A DNA stretch of 64,000 nucleotides, taken from Stutzerimonas kunmingensis (GTDB lineage Bacteria; Pseudomonadota; Gammaproteobacteria; Pseudomonadales; Pseudomonadaceae). The stretch spans positions 248,001-312,000 of the forward strand of contig NZ_JACXXG010000002.1 of NCBI RefSeq assembly GCF_014764705.1, given 5' to 3'. Each line of letters opens with the position of its first letter. Within the stretch, counting starts at the first letter, position 1. Under the pieces are notes generated by a model, which saw only the letters and a program-made list of their open reading frames with translations, had not been told where the DNA came from and did not search any database. A program made the position numbers and the translations under genes. Below are positions 40,698-48,646 of the stretch, one piece after another.

Positions 40698-40964
40698 TCA
40701 GGCGATGGCGCGGTTGGCGCTGACGAAGGCCGCCAGGCTGTCGACGCTGACGAAATGCTTGCGAGTGTCCTTGGCGTCCGCATCGATCTTGATGCCGAAG
40801 CGCTTCTGGATCGCCAGGCCCAGTTCCAGCGCGTCGACCGAGTCGAGCCCGAGGCCTTCGCCGAACAGTGGTTGATCGGCGGCAATATCGTCCGGACCGA
40901 GGTCTTCCAGCCCCAGCGCGTCGATGATCAGTTGCTTGATTTCACGTTGTAGTTGTTGGCTCAT
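40698..40964 (-). CDS. Acyl carrier protein (first of pair)
   Basis: An 88-residue ACP with the carrier serine at Ser42 in GLGLDSVDALEL. Sequence differs clearly from the second ACP (DSV against DSI; more basic second half), fitting the two distinct ACPs of APE systems, one for elongation and one for other transfers. ATG 40964 lies inside the end of the acyltransferase gene, with AGGAG about ten bases upstream. Confidence 0.92.
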   Translation of the reverse strand: MSQQLQREIKQLIIDALGLEDLGPDDIAADQPLFGEGLGLDSVDALELGLAIQKRFGIKIDADAKDTRKHFVSVDSLAAFVSANRAIA

Positions 40965-41751
40965 CGAGTGCGAGCTCCTTTATGAAGTGTCGGTGCAGAT
41001 GGTCATTCAGTCGCCGCGAGGCGATCGGGGCAGCGCCTTGGGCGGCGAACGCCTGTGGGTCGATGTCGCTGCCCACGCGCAGATGAAAGTGAAAACGCCG
41101 TGATGGTATGCGATACCAGGGCTCGGCCTTGGTCAGCGTGGTTGGCGTGACGCTGATCACTACCGGCGTCACCAGCCTTGCGCCGCGCAGGGCGATGGCC
41201 GCTGCGCCGCGGTGAAACTGCGGCGGCTGCCCGGGCGTGGTGCGGGTGCCTTCGGGAAAGATGATCAGGGTCTGACCTTGCTGCAGGGCCTCGGCGGCTT
41301 CGTCGAGCATTTCGGCGCTGCCGTTGTTGCTGATGTACTGCGCGGCGCGAATCGGGCCACGGGTAAAGGGGTTGTCCCACAGGCTCTGCTTGACCACGCA
41401 GTTGGCGTCGCGGATCAGGGCGATCAGCACGACCACATCGATCAGCGACGGGTGATTGGCAATAATCAGCTGGCCCGGACGCCCCAGCCGCTCGGCGCCT
41501 TCGACTTCATAGGTCAGTACGCCGCTGCGGTACATGAACTGCACGAATAGCCAGAACAGCCTGCTCACGGTCTGTCGCGCGCGGCGACGGTGGGTGGCGG
41601 CATCACCTGGGAGCAGTGAAAGCAGCGGGAATATAATCAGCCGCAGGCACAGGCCGCCGATGCCGAACAGGGCGAACGACAGGCCGGTGGCGATGAGTCG
41701 CCACAGCCACGGCGCGTTGGGCCGCTTCAGCGAGTCCGCTGCCAGTTCCAT
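40942..41751 (-). CDS. 1-acylglycerol-3-phosphate acyltransferase-like (PlsC family)
   Basis: A 269-residue membrane-associated acyltransferase. An N-terminal hydrophobic region (LIATGLSFALFGIGGLCLRL) precedes the NHPSLID block (HxxxxD catalytic motif) and the FPEGTRT block that binds the phosphate-bearing acceptor. It may build the lipid anchor or transfer the polyenoyl chain. ATG 41751 with GGAAG upstream; the frame overlaps the CLF-like gene by 25 bases and the first ACP by 23. Confidence 0.9.
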   Translation of the reverse strand: MELAADSLKRPNAPWLWRLIATGLSFALFGIGGLCLRLIIFPLLSLLPGDAATHRRRARQTVSRLFWLFVQFMYRSGVLTYEVEGAERLGRPGQLIIANHPSLIDVVVLIALIRDANCVVKQSLWDNPFTRGPIRAAQYISNNGSAEMLDEAAEALQQGQTLIIFPEGTRTTPGQPPQFHRGAAAIALRGARLVTPVVISVTPTTLTKAEPWYRIPSRRFHFHLRVGSDIDPQAFAAQGAAPIASRRLNDHLHRHFIKELALDEPTTTT

Positions 41752-42449
41752 TTGCGCGTCTTCCAGTGATGCGTGAATTGGGAGTGGTCGTGGAGCAAGG
41801 CCCGGATCAGTTGCAGAGCATGGACTTGCGGTTGCGACGGGCTTTCATCGGTGGGCTGCAGTTGCAGCTGCCAGCTGTCGCCCGCGGTCAGGCGTAGCGC
41901 CAGTGCATAGGGAATGCTGCAGTCGTCTATCCAGGGGCGGTAGGCCTCGGGAGGCGATTCTTCGGCGATCACCAGCAGCACGGCCGGCGCGCCTTCGTTC
42001 AGCAGCAGCGCAGCTTCGAGCACCGCGTGTTCCAGGCCATCGCCCTCTGCTGCGATCGCGGTCATTTCGCTGGGGTCGCCCTGAAAGATCGACCAGAGCC
42101 CGACGATCGCATTGTGCACGGAAAGGCTGAACTGGGTTGGCGAGAGCGGCTGCGCGTTGGCCAGATCGCTGAGCAGGGCGAAATTGCGGGTGGTTTCCCC
42201 GTGGCGCGAGGCGTACACCAGCGGCATCGGGGCACGGCCTTCGCTGAGCGGCTGGGCGACGGCGAACACCATTCGCGCCAGTCGACTCAGGCGGCGGCGC
42301 TGCATCGCCGGCAGAAAGGACACATCCGGCTGCGCTTCGGGATCGTTCGGCCACTGACTGGCACTCGCCCAGCGCAACCAGTCGGCCTGGCAGGCGCGGC
42401 CCGGAGCCCAGGCCTGCCATTGGTCGATGTCGAAGCGTATAGCGCTCAT
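41727..42449 (-). CDS. Truncated ketosynthase-like chain length factor (APE ApeC type)
   Basis: A 240-residue protein equivalent to the N-terminal half of a ketosynthase (FDIDQWQAWAPG start; VYASRHGETTRNFALL; SLSVHNAIVGLWSI). The position of the active-site Cys falls in SVHNAIVG, with no Cys, and the C-terminal half carrying the two histidines is absent. It therefore cannot condense alone and probably heterodimerises with the KS at 28524-29720, setting chain length. First gene of the operon; the promoter must lie in 42450-42645, where I see no clear consensus. Confidence 0.87.
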   Translation of the reverse strand: MSAIRFDIDQWQAWAPGRACQADWLRWASASQWPNDPEAQPDVSFLPAMQRRRLSRLARMVFAVAQPLSEGRAPMPLVYASRHGETTRNFALLSDLANAQPLSPTQFSLSVHNAIVGLWSIFQGDPSEMTAIAAEGDGLEHAVLEAALLLNEGAPAVLLVIAEESPPEAYRPWIDDCSIPYALALRLTAGDSWQLQLQPTDESPSQPQVHALQLIRALLHDHSQFTHHWKTRKWNWQRTR

Positions 42450-42645
42450 GCTCGCGCGGCTCTCGTAGCGAGACCGGCGTGCAGACGTCCGTGTAGTGCT
42501 TGCATTGGAAGTGCCGCTCGAAAAGTGCGGGCATTATCCAAGTGCGATGAACGCTAGGCAAACATTGCGATACATATCCTGATGGGAGGTCGCAGTTGAT
42601 GTGGAACTCGTCACCCCGACGGCTGTCCGCGGCCAGCGGCTGTGA

Positions 42646-43083
42646 TCAGCTCACGCCGTGCTGCGCCAGCCACGCCATCAGCTGCGGCAACGGCATGTCG
42701 CCGCTCTGCCGGGCGACTTCACGACCGTTGCGGAACAGGATCAGGCTGGGAATCGAGCGGATGCCAAGTTGTGTCGACAGCTGCGCATTGGCTTCGCTGT
42801 CGAGCTTGGCCAGGCGGCAGCGGCCCTGGAGCTGACTGGCAGCCTGCGCAAAGGTCGGGGCGAAACTGCGGCAGGGCCCGCACCAGCTGGCCCAGACATC
42901 TATCAGTAGCGGCAGGTCGCCCTTGATCTGGTTGGCGAACTGGCTCTGTTGCAAGTCGAACGGAGCGTTTGGCAACGCCTCGGCCTTGCAGCGACCGCAG
43001 CGCGGTGCGTCGTGTAGCCGGTCCGCGGGGATACGATTGAGGCTGGCGCAGTGCGCGCAGGGGACGATCAGTGATTCGGTCAT
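42646..43083 (-). CDS. trxC: Thioredoxin 2
   Basis: A 145-residue thioredoxin with an N-terminal zinc-ribbon (CAHC...CGRC) and the active-site motif WASWCGPC, the TrxC layout. It reduces protein disulfides, the zinc domain giving redox tuning under oxidative stress. The start at 43083 lies three bases after a 10-bp hairpin that contains its likely RBS. It shares strand with metY and the polyene operon, but a 196-base gap separates it from the latter. Confidence 0.93.
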   Translation of the reverse strand: MTESLIVPCAHCASLNRIPADRLHDAPRCGRCKAEALPNAPFDLQQSQFANQIKGDLPLLIDVWASWCGPCRSFAPTFAQAASQLQGRCRLAKLDSEANAQLSTQLGIRSIPSLILFRNGREVARQSGDMPLPQLMAWLAQHGVS

Positions 43084-43086
43084 GAC

Positions 43087-43123
43087 GAGGCTCCACGGCG
43101 GTATGCCATTAATGTGGAGCCTC
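43087..43123 (-). promoter_or_regulatory. Hairpin that can mask the trxC ribosome binding site
   Basis: GAGGCTCCAC (43087-43096) pairs with GTGGAGCCTC (43114-43123). On the transcript, the downstream arm contains GGAG, the only Shine-Dalgarno-like sequence before the trxC ATG. There is no T run, so it is not a good terminator for metY. Confidence 0.5.
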
Positions 43124-43145
43124 CGCGGCGGATATCAAGCGCGAG

Positions 43146-44423
43146 TCAGCCCTTGGACGCGCTCAGCGCCTGGGCCAGATCGGCGAGGATGTCGTCGATG
43201 TGCTCGATACCGATGGATAGCCGGATAAGGTCCTGTGACACACCGGCGCGGGCCAGTTCCTCGGCATTCAGCTGGCGGTGCGTGGTGCTGGCTGGATGGC
43301 AGGCCAAGGACTTGGCGTCGCCGATGTTCACCAGCCGCACCACCAGCTTGAGCGCGTCGATAAAGCGCGCGCCGGCTTCCATGCCGCCCTCGATACCGAA
43401 GCAGAGGATCGACGCCGGCATGCCTCCCATATAACGGCGAGCCAGTTCGTGCTCGGGGTGATCCGGTAGCCCGGCGTATTTGACCCAGGCCACTTGCGGA
43501 TGGGCCTGCAGGAACTCGGCGACCTTCAGTGCATTCTCGCAATGGCGTTCCATGCGCAGCGCAAGGGTTTCCAGCCCCTGCAGGATCAGGAACGAATTGA
43601 ATGGCGAAATTGCCGCGCCCATGTTGCGCAGCGGCACCACGCGGCAGCGGCCGATGAAGGCGGCGGGACCGAACGCTTCGGTGTAGGTGACGCCGTGGTA
43701 GGACACATCGGGCGTGTTCAGCAGCGCGAAGCGCTCCTTGTGCTGCGCCCAGGGAAACTTGCCGGAGTCGACCACGATGCCGCCGATGCTGGTGCCGTGG
43801 CCGCCCATGTACTTGGTCAGCGAGTGCACGACGATGTCCGCGCCATGCTCGAAGGGGCGGCAGAGCATCGGCGTGGCGACGGTGTTGTCGACGATCAGCG
43901 GCACGCCGTGGCGGTGTGCGGCTTCGGCCAGGGCGGCTAGGTCGATGATGTTGCCCGCCGGGTTGCCGATGGATTCGCAGAACACCGCCTTGGTGCGTTC
44001 GTCTATCAGCGCTTCCAGGGCGGCGATGTCATCGTGGGCGGCGAAGCGTACTTCGATGCCCTGGCGCGGCAGGGTATGGGCGAACAGGTTGTAGGTACCG
44101 CCGTAGAGCTTGGCGACCGAGACGATGTTGTCGCCGACTTCGGCGATGGTCTGGATGGCGTAGGTGATTGCCGCCATTCCTGAGGCAACGGCCAGTGCCG
44201 CCACCCCGCCTTCCAGTGCCGCGACGCGCTGCTCGAGCACGTCGGTGGTGGGATTCATGATGCGTGTATAGATGTTGCCCGGCACCTTCAGATCGAACAG
44301 GTCGGCGCCGTGCTGGGTGTCGTCGAAGGCATAGGATGTGGTCTGGTAGATCGGTACCGCCACCGCCCGGGTGGTCGGGTCCGGGCTGTAGCCTGCATGG
44401 ATGGCGAGGGTTTCCAGTTTCAT
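43146..44423 (-). CDS. metY: O-acetylhomoserine aminocarboxypropyltransferase (sulfhydrylase)
   Basis: A 425-residue PLP enzyme of the Cys/Met metabolism family that makes homocysteine from O-acetylhomoserine and sulfide. Family start METLAIHAGY-like (MKLETLAIHAGYSPDPTTRA), YQTTSYAFDDTQHGADLF in part, NIYTRIMNPT, and the PLP lysine in VVHSLTKYMGGHG. Length and the long loops fit MetY rather than MetB or MetZ. ATG 44423, with AAGGAG upstream, beats the extended frame from 44507. Confidence 0.93.
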   Translation of the reverse strand: MKLETLAIHAGYSPDPTTRAVAVPIYQTTSYAFDDTQHGADLFDLKVPGNIYTRIMNPTTDVLEQRVAALEGGVAALAVASGMAAITYAIQTIAEVGDNIVSVAKLYGGTYNLFAHTLPRQGIEVRFAAHDDIAALEALIDERTKAVFCESIGNPAGNIIDLAALAEAAHRHGVPLIVDNTVATPMLCRPFEHGADIVVHSLTKYMGGHGTSIGGIVVDSGKFPWAQHKERFALLNTPDVSYHGVTYTEAFGPAAFIGRCRVVPLRNMGAAISPFNSFLILQGLETLALRMERHCENALKVAEFLQAHPQVAWVKYAGLPDHPEHELARRYMGGMPASILCFGIEGGMEAGARFIDALKLVVRLVNIGDAKSLACHPASTTHRQLNAEELARAGVSQDLIRLSIGIEHIDDILADLAQALSASKG

Positions 44424-44516
44424 GGCGCGCTCCTTGTTCTTGTTCGTCGGGGGCAAAGGCCCGAGAGCATGAAACTGAACGCCTGGACGGTCAATGATCC
44501 AGGGCAAGCCTTATCG

Positions 44517-46307
44517 TCAGAGTGGCGTGAGCGGCCAGAACAGCGGAATCACCAGCGTCGCCACGACCCACAACAGCAGGTTCAGTGGTATGCCCACCTT
44601 GAGGAAGTCGGTGAAGCGGTAGCCACCGGCGTTGTAGACGAAGGTGTTGGTCTGATAGCCGATCGGCGTGGCGAAACTGGCGCTGGCGGCGAACATCACG
44701 GCTACCACGAACGCGCGCGGGTCGACCCCCAGATGCTGGGCCAGGCCGATTGCGATCGGGGTGATCAGTACGGCCACCGCGTTGTTCGACAGCATCTCGG
44801 TGAGCATCGAGGTCAGCAGGTAGATGAACGACAGCATGAACAGCGGGCCGGCCCAGGGGGTAATGGCCGTCACGTTCTGCACGACCAGCTGTACCAGGCC
44901 AACTTTGTCCATGGCGATGCTGATTGCCAGCATGCCGAAGATCAGGCTGAGGATCTTCCAGTCGACTGCCTTGTAGGCGTCCTCGACGTCCAGACAGCGC
45001 GTCGCCAACACCGCGGCCGTACCAATGATCGCCAGGCCTTCGATCGGCATCACGCCAAAGGCTGCCAACACCATGACCGCCAGGGTGGCGATGATCGCGA
45101 TCGGTGCCTTGTCGCGGCGAAAGGCGCGCTCCTGTACCGCGTTGAGGCTGATCAGTTCGCCGTTGTCGGCAAAACGCTTGATCTGCGCGGGCGTGCCCTC
45201 GACCAGCATCACATCGCCGAACTGAAGCTGGAAATCGTCGAAGTTGCCCTGAATGTTCTCGTCCTGCCGGTGCACGGCCAAGACGCTGATGCCGTAGCGC
45301 GCGGACAGGTCGAGGTCGCGCATCGGTCGGTGGCTGTAGCGCGAGCCGCGGCCGACGATGGCTTCGGCAAGGATCACGTCTTCGCTGCTGATGGTTTCGA
45401 AGGCGTCGCCCCGGTTAAAGGTCAGGTGGCCGCTTTCGCGCAGCTCCACCACGTCCTTTACCTGGCCATGGATCATCAGCAGATCGCCGGCGGTCAGGGT
45501 GAAGTCATGCTCCGGGCGGCTGAACAGCTGCGCGTTGCGGTTTACCTGCAGCACCTGCAGTCCGCTGCCGCCGTTCAGGTTGGCCTCGGCGAGGGTCTTT
45601 CCGATCACTGGTGAGTTCGACGGCACGCGCAGCTCGGTCATGAAGTTGCGATCAAGGCGCGGGCCGAGCAACTTGGACAGGGTGTCGCGTTCCGGCAGCA
45701 GATGCTTGCCGATGGTCAGCAGGTAGGCCATACCTGCAGCGGCCATGATCAGGCCTGCCGCGGTGATCTCGAACATGCCGAACGGCGCCAGCCCAGCCTT
45801 GCGCGCCACACCATCGACGAGGATGTTGGTCGAGGTGCCGATCATCGTCAGCGTGCCGCCGAGAATCGTGGCGTACGACAGCGGAATCAGCAGTTTCGAG
45901 GGCGTCGTGCCGGCGCGCTTGGCCAGGGAAATCGCCACCGGCGTGAGGATCGCCACTACCGGCGTATTGTTCAGGCAGGCGGAAATCACCAGTGCGGTGA
46001 TCGTCAGGCCGAACAGCACTCGTGTCGGGCTGGTGCCCACCAGATTACCGAGCCAGTTGCCCAGCGCATCGATGCAGCCAGTGCGTTCGAGCGCCGCCGA
46101 AATGATGAACATGCAGGCGATGGTGACCGGGGCCGAGTTGGACAGCACGCCGAGCACTTCGCCGGGCGTCAGCAGCTGCGTCGCCAGCAGCACCGCCACG
46201 GCAATCGCAACGACGATATCCGGGCTCCAGCTCTCTCTTACGAACGCCACCAATACCCAGATCAGCAAGGCGCAGACGAACAACAGCGGCAGCGATTCTG
46301 GAAGCAT
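44517..46307 (-). CDS. SLC13-family permease with two TrkA-C domains
   Basis: A 596-residue inner-membrane transporter: an N-terminal helical bundle with the SLC13-type hairpin CLNNTPVVAILTPVA and GTSTNILVDG, two cytoplasmic RCK_C/TrkA-C domains around residues 200-380 (ELRVPSNSPVIGKTLAEANL in part; DLDLSARYGISVLAVHR), then a second bundle with EMLSNNAVAVLITPIA and GYQTNTFVYNAGGY. This layout is typical of sodium:sulfate or dicarboxylate symporters. Its place directly upstream of metY hints at sulfate or sulfur uptake, but that is only inference. Confidence 0.88.
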   Translation of the reverse strand: MLPESLPLLFVCALLIWVLVAFVRESWSPDIVVAIAVAVLLATQLLTPGEVLGVLSNSAPVTIACMFIISAALERTGCIDALGNWLGNLVGTSPTRVLFGLTITALVISACLNNTPVVAILTPVAISLAKRAGTTPSKLLIPLSYATILGGTLTMIGTSTNILVDGVARKAGLAPFGMFEITAAGLIMAAAGMAYLLTIGKHLLPERDTLSKLLGPRLDRNFMTELRVPSNSPVIGKTLAEANLNGGSGLQVLQVNRNAQLFSRPEHDFTLTAGDLLMIHGQVKDVVELRESGHLTFNRGDAFETISSEDVILAEAIVGRGSRYSHRPMRDLDLSARYGISVLAVHRQDENIQGNFDDFQLQFGDVMLVEGTPAQIKRFADNGELISLNAVQERAFRRDKAPIAIIATLAVMVLAAFGVMPIEGLAIIGTAAVLATRCLDVEDAYKAVDWKILSLIFGMLAISIAMDKVGLVQLVVQNVTAITPWAGPLFMLSFIYLLTSMLTEMLSNNAVAVLITPIAIGLAQHLGVDPRAFVVAVMFAASASFATPIGYQTNTFVYNAGGYRFTDFLKVGIPLNLLLWVVATLVIPLFWPLTPL

Positions 46308-46510
46308 GGACGTCCTTAAGGGTGGCGACTGAGGCGCGTCGAAACAACGGGCCCGCGGCGCAAGATAGAGACGTCAGCTTAGAGAGTCCAGAAACCTTTC
46401 CTGCTGTTTATATGCGATCTGGTTATTAATGGAGAGCGGGCGCGGCCGGCGAGCGGAGGGCTGGACCCGGCGACGTCGCTGAGTTGTCCGTCAGCAACGA
46501 ATAAACGAAG

Positions 46511-46531
46511 AAGCCACGCAGTGCGCGGCTT
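46511..46531 (-). terminator. Terminator downstream of the tRNA gene
   Basis: On the complement, AAGCCGCG, loop CACTG, CGTGGCTT (46531-46511), an 8-bp stem with one G-U pair, followed by TCTTCGTTTATT. It begins seven bases after the tRNA CCA end. Confidence 0.55.
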
Positions 46532-46537
46532 TGAAGG

Positions 46538-46614
46538 TGGTGGGCCCACACGGACTCGAACCGTGGACCAAAGGATTATGAGTCCTCTGCTCTAACCAAC
46601 TGAGCTATAGGCCC
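46538..46614 (-). tRNA. tRNA with CAT anticodon, probably tRNA-Ile2
   Basis: The complement of 46538-46614 folds as a 77-base tRNA with encoded CCA: acceptor GGGCCTA with TGGGCCC, D-arm GCTCAGTTGGTTAGAGC, anticodon loop CTCATAA, T-loop GTTCGAGTC. The CAT anticodon permits Met or, after lysidine modification of C34, Ile2. Acceptor pairs C4-G69 and C5-G68, which are positive elements for TilS, are present, and the anticodon stem (GAGGA/TCCTT) resembles ileX rather than metT. I therefore favour Ile2; tools may label it Met. Confidence 0.9.
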
Positions 46615-46689
46615 CCAGAAGGCCGGCGGATTATACCGGCGGTATGGCGGCTGCGCCAATCGAAGCTAGCTGCTCCGAGGCATACGACA

Positions 46690-46720
46690 GAAAAAAGAAC
46701 CCCCGGCATGCCGGGGGTTC
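46690..46720 (-). terminator. Intrinsic terminator of rpoD
   Basis: A perfect 24-base palindrome (46697-46720) with core CCCCCGGCATGCCGGGGG, followed on the minus strand by six T residues (46696-46691). It begins six bases after the rpoD stop. Confidence 0.95.
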
Positions 46721-46725
46721 TGGTC

Positions 46726-48579
46726 TTACTCGTCGAGGAAGGAGCGCAGGTGCTCGCTTCTCGTCGGGTGGCGCAGCTTGCGCAGCGCCTTGGCTTCGAT
46801 CTGACGGATTCGCTCGCGGGTGACATCGAACTGCTTGCCGACTTCCTCGAGGGTGTGGTCGGTGTTCATATCGATGCCGAAGCGCATGCGCAGTACCTTG
46901 GCTTCACGCGCCGTGAGGCCGGAGAGCACTTCGCGAGTGGCTTCCTTGAGGCTTTCCACAGTGGCTACGTCAATTGGCGACTGCATGGCCGAGTCTTCGA
47001 TGAAGTCACCCAGGTGCGAGTCTTCGTCGTCACCGATTGGCGTTTCCATGGAGATCGGCTCTTTGGCGATCTTCAGTACCTTGCGGATCTTGTCCTCGGG
47101 CATTTCCATGCGTTCGCCCAGCTCTTCAGGTGTGGGTTCGCGACCCATTTCCTGCAGCATCTGACGGGAGATGCGGTTGAGCTTGTTGATCGTCTCGATC
47201 ATGTGAACCGGGATGCGGATGGTCCGCGCCTGGTCGGCAATGGAACGAGTGATCGCCTGGCGAATCCACCAGGTGGCGTAGGTAGAGAACTTGTAGCCGC
47301 GGCGGTATTCGAACTTGTCCACCGCCTTCATCAGGCCGATGTTGCCTTCCTGGATCAGATCAAGGAACTGCAGGCCGCGGTTGGTGTACTTCTTCGCGAT
47401 CGAGATGACCAGGCGCAGGTTGGCTTCAACCATCTCTTTCTTCGCACGGCGGGCTTTGGCCTCGCCGATGGACATGCGACGGTTGATGTCCTTGATGTCA
47501 GCGATGACCAGGTCGCATTCCTGTTCCAGCTCGATCAGCTTCTGCTGGCAGCGAACGATGTCTTCCTTGCGGGTGCCGATGGCTTCGGCATACTTGCCTT
47601 TGCCGGAAGCCAGTTGCTCGGCCCAGTCGAGATTGGTCTCGTTGTTCGGGAACTGACGCAGGAAGTCGGCGCGCGGCATGCGGGCGTCACGCACGCACAG
47701 CTGCATGATGGCGCGCTCCTGGGCGCGGATCTGGCTCAGGGCGTTGCGAACGCGCTCGACCAGTGCGTCGTACTGCTTGGGTACGAGCTTGATCGGCATG
47801 AACAGAATGGCGAGTGCTTCGAGCTCCTCGACGGCCTGCTGGCTGGCGCGGCCGTGCTTCTTCAGCGCCTTCTTGGCTTTCTCCAGCTGCTCGGCGACTG
47901 CGCCGAAACGCATACGCGCGACCTCGGGGTCGGGGCCGCCATCGCCTTCTTCCTCTTCGCTGTCGGAATCGTCCTCTTCCTCATCATCCTTGTCGTCGGC
48001 CGCCGGCTTCGCGGTGGTCTGCGGGGTTTCCGGCTCGACCTCCTGAGGACCAGCGGCGCCGTCGTCGTCAGGGTCGATGTAACCGCTGAGGATGTCGGAC
48101 AGGCGGCCACCTTCGGTCGTCACTCGCTCATAGTCGGCGAGAATGCTGTCGACGGTGCCGGGGAAGTGAGCGATGGCGCTCATCACTTCGCGAATGCCTT
48201 CCTCGATGCGTTTGGCGATTTCGATCTCGCCTTCGCGGGTCAGCAGTTCGACCGTGCCCATTTCACGCATGTACATGCGAACGGGATCGGTGGTTCGACC
48301 GATGTCGGTCTCGACCGCAGCGAGTGCGGCGGCGGCCTCTTCGGCAGCGGCTTCATCGGTATCGGCTTCGGCCAGCAACAGGGCATCGGCATCCGGGGCA
48401 ACCTCGAATACATTGATACCCATGTCATTGATCATGCGAATGATGTCTTCCACCTGTTCCGGATCGGAAATATCCTCCGGTAGGTGGTCGTTGACCTCTG
48501 CGTAAGTCAGGTAACCCTGCTCACGGCCACGCTGGATCAACTCTTTGAGGCGGGACTGCTGTTGCGCTTTTCCGGACAT
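46726..48579 (-). CDS. rpoD: RNA polymerase sigma-70 factor RpoD
   Basis: The 617-residue primary sigma factor. Region 1.1 at the N-terminus, region 1.2 ([16 protein letters not shown]), an acidic non-conserved insert ([20 protein letters not shown]) around residues 195-215, region 2 ([30 protein letters not shown]), region 3 ([13 protein letters not shown]) and region 4.2 ([21 protein letters not shown] in part). All core- and promoter-contact motifs are intact. Last gene of the rpsU-dnaG-rpoD operon, 67 bases after dnaG. Confidence 0.98.
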   Translation of the reverse strand: MSGKAQQQSRLKELIQRGREQGYLTYAEVNDHLPEDISDPEQVEDIIRMINDMGINVFEVAPDADALLLAEADTDEAAAEEAAAALAAVETDIGRTTDPVRMYMREMGTVELLTREGEIEIAKRIEEGIREVMSAIAHFPGTVDSILADYERVTTEGGRLSDILSGYIDPDDDGAAGPQEVEPETPQTTAKPAADDKDDEEEDDSDSEEEEGDGGPDPEVARMRFGAVAEQLEKAKKALKKHGRASQQAVEELEALAILFMPIKLVPKQYDALVERVRNALSQIRAQERAIMQLCVRDARMPRADFLRQFPNNETNLDWAEQLASGKGKYAEAIGTRKEDIVRCQQKLIELEQECDLVIADIKDINRRMSIGEAKARRAKKEMVEANLRLVISIAKKYTNRGLQFLDLIQEGNIGLMKAVDKFEYRRGYKFSTYATWWIRQAITRSIADQARTIRIPVHMIETINKLNRISRQMLQEMGREPTPEELGERMEMPEDKIRKVLKIAKEPISMETPIGDDEDSHLGDFIEDSAMQSPIDVATVESLKEATREVLSGLTAREAKVLRMRFGIDMNTDHTLEEVGKQFDVTRERIRQIEAKALRKLRHPTRSEHLRSFLDE

Positions 48580-48646
48580 ATAACCCTATCCACTGAAGGT
48601 TCTGGCGGGCTGAAAACAAGCTGAGCATTATAGCCGAGCTAGGACC

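Larger units (their letters stand above)
26118..42449 (-). other. Aryl polyene (APE/xanthomonadin-like) biosynthetic gene cluster
   Basis: Eighteen consecutive minus-strand genes. In transcription order: CLF-like KS, acyltransferase, ACP, ACP, membrane protein, AMP ligase-dehydratase fusion, glycosyltransferase, LpxL-like acyltransferase, ammonia-lyase, thioesterase, LolA-like, MMPL exporter, flavoprotein, DUF3261-type lipoprotein, KS, dehydratase, ketoreductase, KS. Fourteen of the seventeen junctions overlap. The set matches the known APE type II system of Escherichia coli CFT073, Vibrio fischeri, Xenorhabdus and Xanthomonas. Cluster-type assignment is by gene content and order; the product structure is inferred. 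Confidence 0.9.

Noticed and set aside
26118..42449. Prophage, transposon or integrase markers bordering the cluster
   Set aside because: I looked for transposase-like or integrase-like frames and terminal repeats and found none; only the tRNA about 4 kb upstream is a possible integration landmark, without visible att duplication.
44310..45614. A 434-residue plus-strand frame opposite metY and the permease
   Set aside because: Crosses the ends of two well-supported genes and is His/Gln/Arg-rich without any fold signature.
46708..48483. A 591-residue frame antisense to rpoD
   Set aside because: Shadow of the rpoD codon pattern; rpoD is intact with all sigma regions.
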